12,761 nucleotides of DNA from Streptomyces sp. NBS 14/10 (GTDB taxonomy: Bacteria > Actinomycetota > Actinomycetes > Streptomycetales > Streptomycetaceae). The DNA lies in the NCBI RefSeq assembly GCF_002224125.1, contig NZ_NCSM01000090.1, positions 1 through 12,761 on the forward strand, in the 5' to 3' direction. The translations under genes were made by a program, and so were the position numbers. Positions 7,252 to 12,761 of this stretch are shown here, piece after piece. The stretch's first letter is position 1; each line of letters opens with the position of its first letter. The notes under the pieces were generated by a model that had not been told where the DNA came from, searched no databases, and was given only the letters and a program-made list of their open reading frames with translations.

Positions 7252-8223
7252 TCAACGGCTCGGGTCGAGCAGCAGCTTGCCGGAGGTGCGGCGCGATTCG
7301 ATGTCGGCGTGGGCCTGCTCGGCGGCGCCCAGGGGATAGCGCTCGCTGATGTCGATCTGCAGCTTGCCCTCGCGGATCTTGTCGAAGAGGTCTCCGGTGT
7401 GCTGGAGCAGCAGCTCCCGGTTGTGGATGTGGTCGGCGAACACCGCGTAGGTGAGTTTGATGCTCTTGGGCAGGTCGAACAGCCGCACCGTGGGGATGTC
7501 GCCGATCAGCGGGCCGTAGTAGACCAGGGTCCCGACCCGTCGCAGTACCTCGGCCGAGGACCAGAACGTGGCGGCGCCGCCGCCGTCGAAGACCGCGTGG
7601 ACTCCCTCGCCGTCGGTCAGGTCCTTGACCCGATCCACGAAGTCACCGCCCGAGGAGACGAGGACCTCGTCCGCGCCCGCCGCCTTCGCGGCCTGGACCT
7701 TCTCCTCGCGGGAGACCAGGCCGATCACGCGCGCGCCGCGCAGCTTGAGCAGTTGGGTCACGATGCGCCCGACCCCGCCGGCGGCGGAGTGCACGAGCGC
7801 GGTCTCGCCCTCGGCCAGGGGCGCGGACTCGGTGACGAAGTGGTGCGCAGTGAGTCCCTGCATCATCGTCGCGGCGGCGATGTCGCTGGGGATGTCGTCC
7901 GGGACGGGGACGAGCTGGGCGGCGGGGACCGCGATCCTCTCGGCGTAGCTGCCGTGGACGTAGGCCCAGGCCACCCGGTCGCCGATTGCGAAGCCGCTGA
8001 CGCCCTCGCCGATGGCGGTGACCCGTCCGGCGCCCTCGACCCCGGGGACGAAGGGTGGGTTGCCGGGCACCGAAAATCCGGAGCGGGTGCCGGTGTCCAT
8101 GAAGTTGATACCGGAGAAGTCGATGTCCACCACCAGTTCTCCCGGCCCTGGTGCGGGGTCGGGGCATTCCTTCAGCTGGAGCACTTCCGGTCCGCCCAGC
8201 TCTTCCACTACTACGGCGCGCAT
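7252..8223 (-). CDS. Zinc-independent quinone oxidoreductase / NADPH-dependent alkene reductase-type MDR protein
   Basis: This 323-residue protein belongs to the QOR branch of the medium-chain dehydrogenase/reductase superfamily. MRAVVVEELGGPEVL opens the GroES-like domain, which includes GINFMDTGTRSGF (about 38-50) and GVEGAGRV (61-68). The Rossmann NADPH loop is SAAGGVG (146-152), and the protein ends SGKLLLDPSR. The structural-zinc cysteines of alcohol dehydrogenases are absent, as expected for QOR enzymes, which reduce quinones or activated double bonds with NADPH in the cytoplasm. The ATG at 8223 follows AGAGGG by eight bases; an open extension upstream is not family-like. It lies 83 bases after the NTF2-like gene on the same strand and is probably the last gene of that transcript. 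The substrate is unknown; the context suggests quinone or enone products. Confidence 0.88.
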   Translation of the reverse strand: MRAVVVEELGGPEVLQLKECPDPAPGPGELVVDIDFSGINFMDTGTRSGFSVPGNPPFVPGVEGAGRVTAIGEGVSGFAIGDRVAWAYVHGSYAERIAVPAAQLVPVPDDIPSDIAAATMMQGLTAHHFVTESAPLAEGETALVHSAAGGVGRIVTQLLKLRGARVIGLVSREEKVQAAKAAGADEVLVSSGGDFVDRVKDLTDGEGVHAVFDGGGAATFWSSAEVLRRVGTLVYYGPLIGDIPTVRLFDLPKSIKLTYAVFADHIHNRELLLQHTGDLFDKIREGKLQIDISERYPLGAAEQAHADIESRRTSGKLLLDPSR

Positions 8224-8306
8224 GGCGCATACCCTCTTTCTCTCGGTTCTGTCGGTACGCCTGCCGGACGGTCGGCACGCGTCAAAGGAATGGCGGAGCG
8301 GCCCGC

Positions 8307-8687
8307 TCAAGCCTGCAACAACGTGGACGCGTAGGCGGGGTTGGTGTAGTCGCGCCAAGCCGCGATCCTGCCGTCGCGGAGCTCGTAGATCGCCATGTTC
8401 ATCACCGGGGCGAGCTTCCCGCCGGGCAGGGCGAGCCCGTGGATCTGCTCGGCGATGACGATGTCACCGTTCACCGCCTGGTGCACGGTCTCGAACTTGA
8501 TCTGTGCGAAGTTCGCGAAGACGCCCTTCCACAGGGCGACCACCGCGTCGCGCCCCTCGACCGGGGAGTCGCCGTAGGCGGTGAAGACGACGTCATCGGC
8601 AAGGAAGGGGGCAAGGGCATCGGCGTCCTGAGCGTTGAAGGCGTTCACGAAGTCGCGGACGAGTGTGTCGTTGTGGGTGGCAGGCAT
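8307..8687 (-). CDS. NTF2-fold protein resembling limonene-1,2-epoxide hydrolase but lacking its catalytic Arg/Asp
   Basis: This 126-residue single-domain protein has the NTF2/SnoaL cone fold: helix VRDFVNAFNAQDADALAPFL, strand VVFTAY, and the terminal DGRIAAWRDY. That last motif is shared with limonene-1,2-epoxide hydrolases (LEH), where the Asp of WRDY is one of the catalytic trio. Aligned by eye with Rhodococcus LEH, D113 is kept. The Arg99/Asp101 pair (TERVD) is Q81/H83 (AEQIH), and Tyr53/Asn55 become F35/A37. It is therefore unlikely to hydrolyse epoxides by the LEH mechanism and may be an isomerase, cyclase or binding protein of the SnoaL class. The start follows AGGGAGA. It is preceded by a copy of the cluster's 16-bp operator and followed closely by the oxidoreductase gene. 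Confidence 0.8.
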   Translation of the reverse strand: MPATHNDTLVRDFVNAFNAQDADALAPFLADDVVFTAYGDSPVEGRDAVVALWKGVFANFAQIKFETVHQAVNGDIVIAEQIHGLALPGGKLAPVMNMAIYELRDGRIAAWRDYTNPAYASTLLQA

Positions 8688-8755
8688 GTCGAGGGTCTCC
8701 CTGTGGGTCGGTGCATGTGTGTGTTCGGTTGTCGCCGAGCGCAGGACGAATCTTC

Positions 8756-8771
8756 TGGACTAGCAAGTCCG
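8756..8771. promoter_or_regulatory. Putative TetR operator B1 (16-bp palindrome)
   Basis: TGGACTAGCAAGTCCG lies 69 bases upstream of the LEH-like gene, inside the 296-bp gap after the epoxide hydrolase gene. Read toward the gene it is almost identical to operator B3 (GGACTTGC, then two variable bases, then GTCC). Both carry a TTGC that could be part of a -35 box; here I find no good -10 at 16-18 bases. The rest of the gap shows only a small GCCGG-AA-CCGGC hairpin at 8805-8816. Confidence 0.6.
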
Positions 8772-8983
8772 GAAAATCGCTCCACATGATGCGCCCGCGT
8801 CTATGCCGGAACCGGCGTCGGTGGCGACAGGGGCGGGCGCGGCTGGGCTGTTGCGCCGCGGAAGACGGTCATGTCCCGGGGGGACTCGGCCGTACCGCGG
8901 TCGGACAGCACCCGGTGAGGCAGCGGCACGGTGTCTGGCCTGCTGTTTCCGGGACTGGAGCAGGAGGCCCGTCGCCCGCGGGG

Positions 8984-10222
8984 TCAGCCACCGATCCTGC
9001 GGAAGGTCTCGACGAGGTCGGAGGTGAACGCCTCGGGGTTCTCGTAGTGGACGAAGTGGCCGCCCTTCATATGGGCATTGACGTTGACCACGTTGAAAGA
9101 ACTGCGCGTGGGCCCGTTCTCGAAGAGGGCGATGCGCTCTTCGACGGTGTTGATGGCGGGCGGATAGGCGTCACCGAGCAGGAAGGTGAAGCCGGCCGGC
9201 GGCTCGACGACGGGCCGACGATCGTGGGAGGGCACCCACGGGTGACGCACCGCGTTGCGGTACATCCGGATCGAGGTGCCGATGGACTGCGTCACCCAGA
9301 AGACGGTGGCCTGGGTGAGGATGAAGTCGCGGGGGAAGTCCTCCTCGAAGTTGCCCCGCTTGTCGCTCCACTTCTTCCACCGCCGCAGCAGCCAGGCGAG
9401 CATCCCGCTGGGGGAGTCGTTCAGACCGTGGGTGAGGGTCGAGCCATCCAGCATGTGCACAGCGACGTGGGAGACATACGTGTTGACGAAGTTCTCCAAG
9501 CCCTCCCGCAGCTCCGGCGCGGCGTCCTCGGGGATCTTGCTGCCGTCGGTCAGGTCCCAGAACCGCTCGTTGGCGAACTGACCCGGAGGCATGTCGTGGC
9601 CGTAGTGCAGGCCGATGATGCTGTCGGCGTACTTGTGGCCGAGCGCACTCGTCACCAGAGCACCGTAGTCGGAACCCGCCGCCCCGTACTTCTCGTAGCC
9701 CAGCACCTCGGTCATGAGCCTGTGCAGGATGTCGGCGATCTTCCAGTAGTTCAGATCGCCTCTGACGACAGGAGTGGACCAGGCGAAGCCGGGCAGGTCC
9801 GGGATGATGACGTCGAACGAGACGGACGGGTCACCGCCATGGGCGGCGGGGTCCGTCAGCGGCCCGATGAGCCCGTAGCTGAACTCGCCGGGCCACGGCC
9901 ATCCGGGGCTGATGATGAGCGGGATCGGGTTCGGGCCCTTGCCGCGCTCGTACACGAAGTGCACGGGTGCGCCGTCGATCTCGACCTTGTGCTGGTTGTA
10001 GGCGTTAAGCCGCTTCTCCTGCGCACGCCAGTCGAAGCCGTCCGCCCAGTACTCCACGAGCGGCTTCAGATAGGCGGTGCTGATGCCATAGTACTCCTCC
10101 TCGTTGTCCAGGTCGTCGAAGAAGCGGGTCTTCTGCAGGCGGTCCTTGAGGTCGTCGAGGGCGTCCTGGGAGACGTCGATGTGGTAGGGCTCCAGCGCGA
10201 CGGGCTTGTTGCTGTTGCTCAT
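8984..10222 (-). CDS. EHN-type alpha/beta-hydrolase epoxide hydrolase
   Basis: This 412-residue protein has an N-terminal EHN domain (about 10-115, including FDWRAQEKRLNAYNQHKVEI) followed by an alpha/beta-hydrolase core. It belongs to the microsomal-type epoxide hydrolases that open epoxides to vicinal diols through an Asp ester intermediate. The nucleophile elbow is GSDYG with D185, and the catalytic His is H389 in KGGHFVHYENPE. DLPGFAWSTP (142-151) is the conserved strand motif before the elbow. One oddity: the usual HGWPG oxyanion motif reads SPGWPWPGE (105-113), with Pro in place of His. The ATG at 10222 is chosen because family similarity starts there; the open extension upstream overlaps the previous gene. 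It lies 61 bases after the SnoaL-like gene and probably shares its transcript. The natural substrate is unknown. Confidence 0.88.
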   Translation of the reverse strand: MSNSNKPVALEPYHIDVSQDALDDLKDRLQKTRFFDDLDNEEEYYGISTAYLKPLVEYWADGFDWRAQEKRLNAYNQHKVEIDGAPVHFVYERGKGPNPIPLIISPGWPWPGEFSYGLIGPLTDPAAHGGDPSVSFDVIIPDLPGFAWSTPVVRGDLNYWKIADILHRLMTEVLGYEKYGAAGSDYGALVTSALGHKYADSIIGLHYGHDMPPGQFANERFWDLTDGSKIPEDAAPELREGLENFVNTYVSHVAVHMLDGSTLTHGLNDSPSGMLAWLLRRWKKWSDKRGNFEEDFPRDFILTQATVFWVTQSIGTSIRMYRNAVRHPWVPSHDRRPVVEPPAGFTFLLGDAYPPAINTVEERIALFENGPTRSSFNVVNVNAHMKGGHFVHYENPEAFTSDLVETFRRIGG

Positions 10223-10283
10223 GGCGATGCTGCTTTCTGTTGGATTGAAAGGGAATTTGTTGCTGAAGGGGTCACGGAAGGGG

Positions 10284-10742
10284 TCAGGCGGTGAAGTCCA
10301 GACGGACTCGGGTCTGCTTGAGCTCGGCGATCTGCCAGGAACCATCGATCTTGACGAAACGTGCGTGGTAGTGGCCGAAGCCGTGCATGCCCCTGAAGGG
10401 AATGGTCTCGGACACCGCGGCGCCCTCGGGACGGGTGACGATGTCCTCCATCGCGAACACGCCGTGGGCGGTGGTCTCCGAGTCGACGTCGATCTCATCG
10501 GAGAACAGGTGGTGGATCAGGGTGACGCCGGGGCCGCCGCTGGAGCCGACCGTCGCGGCGATCTCGTCCCGGCCGTTCATATGCAGCCACACCGTTCCGT
10601 CCGGCTTGTGCGGGCTGAACGTACCGTCAGGTGTGAACAGGTTCGCCAGGTCGTCCCAGCGCTGGTGATCCGCATAACGGACGTAGCGGGCCATCAGACG
10701 GCGGAGTTCCTCGGTGATGCTGAGGCGCTCAACAGCTTCCAT
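10284..10742 (-). CDS. SnoaL-like NTF2-superfamily protein, first gene of the cluster
   Basis: This 152-residue protein has the fold order of SnoaL-like/scytalone-dehydratase-like proteins: helices ITEELRRLMARYVRYADHQRW and LANLFTPDGTFSP, a second helix GRDEIAATV, then the strands LIHHLFSDEIDVD and FGHYHARFVKIDGSW. The paired histidines in LIHHL and the Tyr and Asp of the first helix occupy the pocket positions used by dehydratases and isomerases of this group. The reaction cannot be named from sequence. The ATG at 10742 follows AAGAAGGAAG, a strong site. It is the promoter-proximal gene of the leftward cluster, with two 16-bp operators around a candidate promoter about 100-150 bases upstream, and it precedes the epoxide hydrolase by 61 bases. 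Confidence 0.82.
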   Translation of the reverse strand: MEAVERLSITEELRRLMARYVRYADHQRWDDLANLFTPDGTFSPHKPDGTVWLHMNGRDEIAATVGSSGGPGVTLIHHLFSDEIDVDSETTAHGVFAMEDIVTRPEGAAVSETIPFRGMHGFGHYHARFVKIDGSWQIAELKQTRVRLDFTA

Positions 10743-10837
10743 GATCGATCTTCCTTCTTGACGTCATGCACGTGCACCGTGGGCCGGCGACCAAGCGGCC
10801 TGTGATGCGGCCACCACCGGGGTATTCCGAGCCTCTG

Positions 10838-10853
10838 TGGACCGTTTGGTCCA
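10838..10853. promoter_or_regulatory. Putative TetR operator B2 (16-bp perfect palindrome arms)
   Basis: TGGACCGTTTGGTCCA has perfect six-base arms. It lies immediately downstream of the candidate -10 of the leftward cluster, over the expected transcription start. Its centre is 37 bp from B3. Confidence 0.65.
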
Positions 10854-10856
10854 TTC

Positions 10857-10885
10857 ATCATGCGTCCCCAAAACTGGACCGGCAA
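10857..10885 (-). promoter_or_regulatory. Candidate promoter of the leftward epoxide/NTF2 cluster
   Basis: On the minus strand TTGCCG (10885-10880) and CATGAT (10862-10857) are separated by 17 bases. The -35 box lies inside operator B3, and operator B2 covers the start region, the arrangement expected of a repressed promoter. The leader before the first start codon would be about 110 bases. Confidence 0.5.
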
Positions 10886-10890
10886 GTCCA
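10875..10890. promoter_or_regulatory. Putative TetR operator B3 (16-bp palindrome)
   Basis: TGGACCGGCAAGTCCA has perfect five-base outer arms. It overlaps the candidate -35 box of the leftward cluster and closely matches B1. Confidence 0.65.
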
Positions 10891-11144
10891 AACATGAGAG
10901 ACGTCGGCCACAGGACCCGACTGGCTGCGTCATGCAGCAGCGCTCGCGCCAAGCAGGCCGCCGACAGGCGCGGCATGTGTGCCGGGCGAAGCCGCGGCAA
11001 GTCTCCGGACGGTGCAAGGTGCGCGGCGGGTCGGTATTTGAATTCCAGGTGGCGGAAGCAGTAGGCGGGGCCCATTCGGCGGAGCAGTCGACGGTGGCCG
11101 TCCAGCCCTGGAGGCGGTTCGGGGTGCCGTTACGGGCTCAAGAA

Positions 11145-11160
11145 TGGACCAAAGAGTCCA
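11145..11160. promoter_or_regulatory. Putative TetR operator B4, upstream of the tetR gene
   Basis: TGGACCAAAGAGTCCA ends 21 bases before the preferred tetR start, so binding there would block transcription of the regulator itself. The close spacing and lack of a clear Shine-Dalgarno site suggest a very short leader or a leaderless message. Confidence 0.65.
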
Positions 11161-11181
11161 AAAGTGTGCGATGATGTGAAG

Positions 11182-11784
11182 ATGAAGAAGGGGCTGACTG
11201 CTAAGGGTAGGGCGACTCGACAGCGCATCGTTGTTGCCGCGGCGCTTCTGATCCGGGAGAAGGGGATCGCCGACACGTCGCTCGACGATGTACGGGCGGC
11301 CACGGCGACCAGCAAGAGCCAGCTGTTCCACTACTTTCCCGAGGGCAGGTCCGACATTCTGGCTGCCGTCACCGAGTACGAGGCCGCGCAGGTCCTGGAG
11401 GCGCAGCAGCCGTTTCTGGGCGATCTTTCGACGTGGGAGTCCTGGCAGGATTGGCAGCACGCGGTGCTCACCCACTACACGGAACTGGGGCGGCGCTGCC
11501 CCCTCGGCAGCCTCACCGCGGAGCTGGGCAAATCCTCCCCGCAGACTCGCGCAGTCGTCTCCTCTCTCTACGACAAGTGGGAGGCGGCGCTCGTGCGCGG
11601 TGTGGAGACGGTGACGTCCGCTGGGCGCGACGCGGCACTCGGTCGTGCGCGCAGCATCCTGACCGCCGTCCAGGGCGGGGTCGTGATGCTCCAGACGACC
11701 GGGCGCACGGACTATCTGGAAGCAGCGCTGACCGAGGCAATCAGCCCGCTACGACCCGTGGGTACTCAGGTCGTGTCGGTGTGA
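11182..11784 (+). CDS. TetR-family regulator, LmrA/YxaF-like, likely repressor of the epoxide/NTF2 cluster
   Basis: This 200-residue protein has a TetR helix-turn-helix at about residues 33-52 (SLDDVRAATATSKSQLFHYF). Its C-terminal domain carries CPLGSLTAELG (from C106), a hallmark of the LmrA/YxaF-like TetR subgroup. Bacillus subtilis YxaF and LmrA repress flavonoid-related genes and respond to flavonoids, so a small aromatic or xenobiotic ligand is a reasonable guess. The ATG at 11182 is preferred; GTG at 11176 and 11164 are in frame and would add two or six residues. No start has a good Shine-Dalgarno site. It is divergent from the four-gene leftward cluster, and the 16-bp palindrome at 11145, repeated upstream of two cluster genes, is its likely operator. 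Repression is inferred from site positions. Confidence 0.87.
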   Translation: MKKGLTAKGRATRQRIVVAAALLIREKGIADTSLDDVRAATATSKSQLFHYFPEGRSDILAAVTEYEAAQVLEAQQPFLGDLSTWESWQDWQHAVLTHYTELGRRCPLGSLTAELGKSSPQTRAVVSSLYDKWEAALVRGVETVTSAGRDAALGRARSILTAVQGGVVMLQTTGRTDYLEAALTEAISPLRPVGTQVVSV

Positions 11785-12037
11785 GGGATTTCCCTGCGAG
11801 GTCTGCGGAGGCAGCCGACTCGCGGGCCTGCAGCCCATATGGACTCTTCCACAGCAGACCGATACAACTGCGGCAACAGGGCCTTCCGGTGACCAGTGGC
11901 GTAGACACCCTCTGTGCTACCGAGAGGCCCTGTCTTCATGCCTCCGCGCGGCCACAATCACCTCAACAGCACGCCCGTACGGAACCCCCAGCCCCACACT
12001 CGGTTTTGAGAAGGCCTCTGAAGTCAACCGCGCTGCT

Positions 12038-12115
12038 CTCCGGGCGGCCTGAGCGCCTGACCGATCTTCAAGAAACCTTCGTTTTCTGAAGATCGCTCTG
12101 CGGGACCGCCCGGAG
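12038..12115. repeat. Large nested inverted repeat / stem-loop
   Basis: The outer arms CTCCGGGCGG (12038-12047) and CCGCCCGGAG (12106-12115) match perfectly. The inner arms CGATCTTCA (12062-12070) and TGAAGATCG (12087-12095) also match perfectly and can extend by GAAA/TTTC past one bulged base. The two stems share nearly the same centre, so they can fold as one bulged hairpin. Function unknown: a terminator, a structured RNA or a recombination site are all possible. Confidence 0.6.
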
Positions 12116-12124
12116 CCCACAGGG

Positions 12125-12148
12125 CCTTCAAAAACCCCTTCAAAAACC
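12125..12148 (+). repeat. Tandem duplication of a 12-mer
   Basis: CCTTCAAAAACC occurs twice with no gap. Looser relatives lie nearby: TCTTCAAGAAACC at 12066-12078 and, inverted, GGTTTTGAGAAGG at 12002-12014. The purpose is unknown. Confidence 0.6.
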
Positions 12149-12250
12149 TGGGGCATTCAACAACCCGAGACCACCGTTTTCTGACATGAGCCGGGGTCAT
12201 GACCGCCCCCGAACCGGCCGACGGGCTGGACCTGTGGGGCTCGGATATTC

Positions 12251-12761
12251 ATCGCTGCTGGTCAAAAGGCCACGGCCGCCGCGTAGTACTGCGATCCTGG
12301 TTGGATGGTCGTGTCGCTTCTCTACCGGATGACTCGATGTCTTCTCTCTGTTCCAGCAGTGCTCCTACGGCGGGACACCTCGAAGGAGGCTGAGCTTCTC
12401 GTCCTGCGGCACGAAAACGCTGTGCTACGACGCCAGCTGCGGGGGCGGGTACGGTACGAGCCTGCGGACCGTTTCTGGTTCGCAGCCCTGTCCGCGCTGA
12501 TCCCCCGCCGCCGCTGGGCCAAGGTCTTCCCGGTCACGCCGAGCACGCTGCTGGCCCTGGCACCGCAGGCTCGTCGCCCGCCGATGGGACCACTCCCGAC
12601 GACGCCGAGGTCCCGGACGGCCGCCCACGCAGGCCGCCATCAAGAAGCTCGTGTTGCGCCTTGCCCGTGAGAACAGCCGATGGGGCCATCGCCGGATCCA
12701 GGGTGAACTGGCCCGGCTCGGACAGCCGATCGCCGCCTCCACCGTCTGGCAGATCCTCCAC
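12251..12761 (+). mobile_element. 5' part of a third IS, continuing past the window
   Basis: The left limit is estimated at about 12251, where similarity to the upstream region of the second IS (ATCGCTGC, about 53-57 bases before the transposase start in both) begins. The 3' end and its terminal repeat are beyond the window, so the ends cannot be confirmed. Confidence 0.6.
12305..12761 (+). pseudogene. Integrase-core transposase of the third IS, frameshifted, 5' part only
   Basis: From ATG 12305 the frame reads VSLLYRMTRCLLSVP, ELLVLRHENAVLRRQL and IPRRRWAKVFPVTPSTLLA. At 12555-12557 there are three C where the homologous second IS and the first IS imply two (CTGGCCTGGCAC gives LAWHRRL). Removing one C restores WHRRLVARRWDHSRR, GRPPTQAAIKKLVLRLAREN and RRIQGELARLGQPIAASTV to the window end. 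The catalytic rve domain lies outside. The protein is clearly homologous to that of the second IS (about 70% identity by eye) but oriented oppositely. The one-base insertion suggests an inactive copy. Confidence 0.8.

Larger units (their letters stand above)
10743..11181. other. Divergent regulatory region between the cluster and its TetR gene
   Basis: This 439-bp interval holds three of the four 16-bp operators and the candidate promoter of the leftward genes. Between 10891 and 11144 I see no operator, gene or strong hairpin. Open frames there, such as one of about 100 codons on each strand, have no recognisable domain and are arginine-rich shadows. Confidence 0.5.
11785..12250. other. Gene-free, repeat-rich block between the TetR gene and the third IS
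   Basis: I recognise no gene. The block holds an unusual density of short repeats: an inverted pair ACAGGGCCT/AGGCCCTGT at 11876-11884 and 11925-11933; CAGGGCCTTC again at 12120-12129; the nested hairpin at 12038-12115; a tandem 12-mer at 12125-12148; and CGTTTTCTGA at 12080-12089 and 12175-12184. GGTCATGACC near 12197 is a 10-bp palindrome. It may be a recombination or transposon-end region. Confidence 0.5.

Noticed and set aside
7243..8334. 363-codon plus-strand open frame
   Set aside because: Antisense shadow of the quinone oxidoreductase gene.
8663..10294. 543-codon plus-strand open frame
   Set aside because: It is the antisense shadow of the epoxide hydrolase gene; the Val/Gly/Asp-rich product has no recognisable domain, whereas the opposite strand has catalytic motifs and a family-like start.
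11755..11775. GGTACTCAGG within the second TetR gene, resembling the 13-bp operator
   Set aside because: Only the left half matches and it lies inside coding sequence, so it is likely chance.
12149..12190. Tn3-type terminal inverted repeat suggested by GTCAGAAAACGG on the minus strand
   Set aside because: The core resembles Tn21-type ends, but there is no matching second end in the window and no adjacent transposase in the right orientation; kept only as part of the repeat-rich block.

Overview
The window looks like a Streptomyces (or close actinomycete) chromosome: GC is very high, codon third positions are mostly G or C, Shine-Dalgarno sites are AGGGAG/GGGGAG-like, and several proteins have strong streptomycete character (acyl-CoA carboxylase beta N-terminus, DUF35 Zn-ribbon protein, TetR regulators, Tn3-type transposase). 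It mixes a core metabolic edge with an accessory region full of mobile-element debris.

Left edge (1-1995): the first 30 codons of an acyl-CoA (probably propionyl-CoA) carboxylase beta subunit on the minus strand, a DUF35 Zn-ribbon/OB-fold gene on the minus strand, and a divergent TetR gene. The DUF35/TetR intergenic region carries three copies of a 13-bp imperfect palindrome (consensus near GGTACTCAGTTCC). Two sit over a plausible DUF35 promoter, with centres 21 bp apart, and one lies just upstream of tetR. This looks like a self-contained acyl-CoA-linked regulatory unit.

Mobile region (2084-6956): a 1212-bp insertion sequence with recognisable terminal inverted repeats and a transposase broken by a stop and a frameshift. 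It abuts the 3'-truncated remnant of a second IS, whose reading frame now ends on the TGA of the first IS's terminal repeat. After about 670 gene-free bases comes an intact gene for a seven-bladed YVTN beta-propeller fused to two IPT/TIG domains, then the C-terminal fifth of a Tn3-family transposase.

Epoxide/NTF2 cluster (7128-11784): four genes run leftward: a SnoaL-like NTF2 protein, an EHN-type alpha/beta epoxide hydrolase, a second NTF2-fold protein resembling limonene-epoxide hydrolase but lacking its catalytic Arg/Asp, and a QOR-type quinone/NADPH oxidoreductase. A divergent LmrA/YxaF-like TetR gene lies upstream. Four copies of a 16-bp palindrome (TGGACY-N4-RGTCCA) occur in the window, all between genes: one before tetR, two around a good promoter for the first cluster gene, and one before the second NTF2 gene. 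I read this as a local regulon for sensing and processing an epoxide or quinone-like compound. It is the best candidate here for an undescribed system.

Right edge (11785-12761): a gene-free block rich in short repeats and a nested hairpin, then the 5' part of a third IS, related to the second one, opposite in orientation and also frameshifted. I saw no tRNA, rRNA or CRISPR array.
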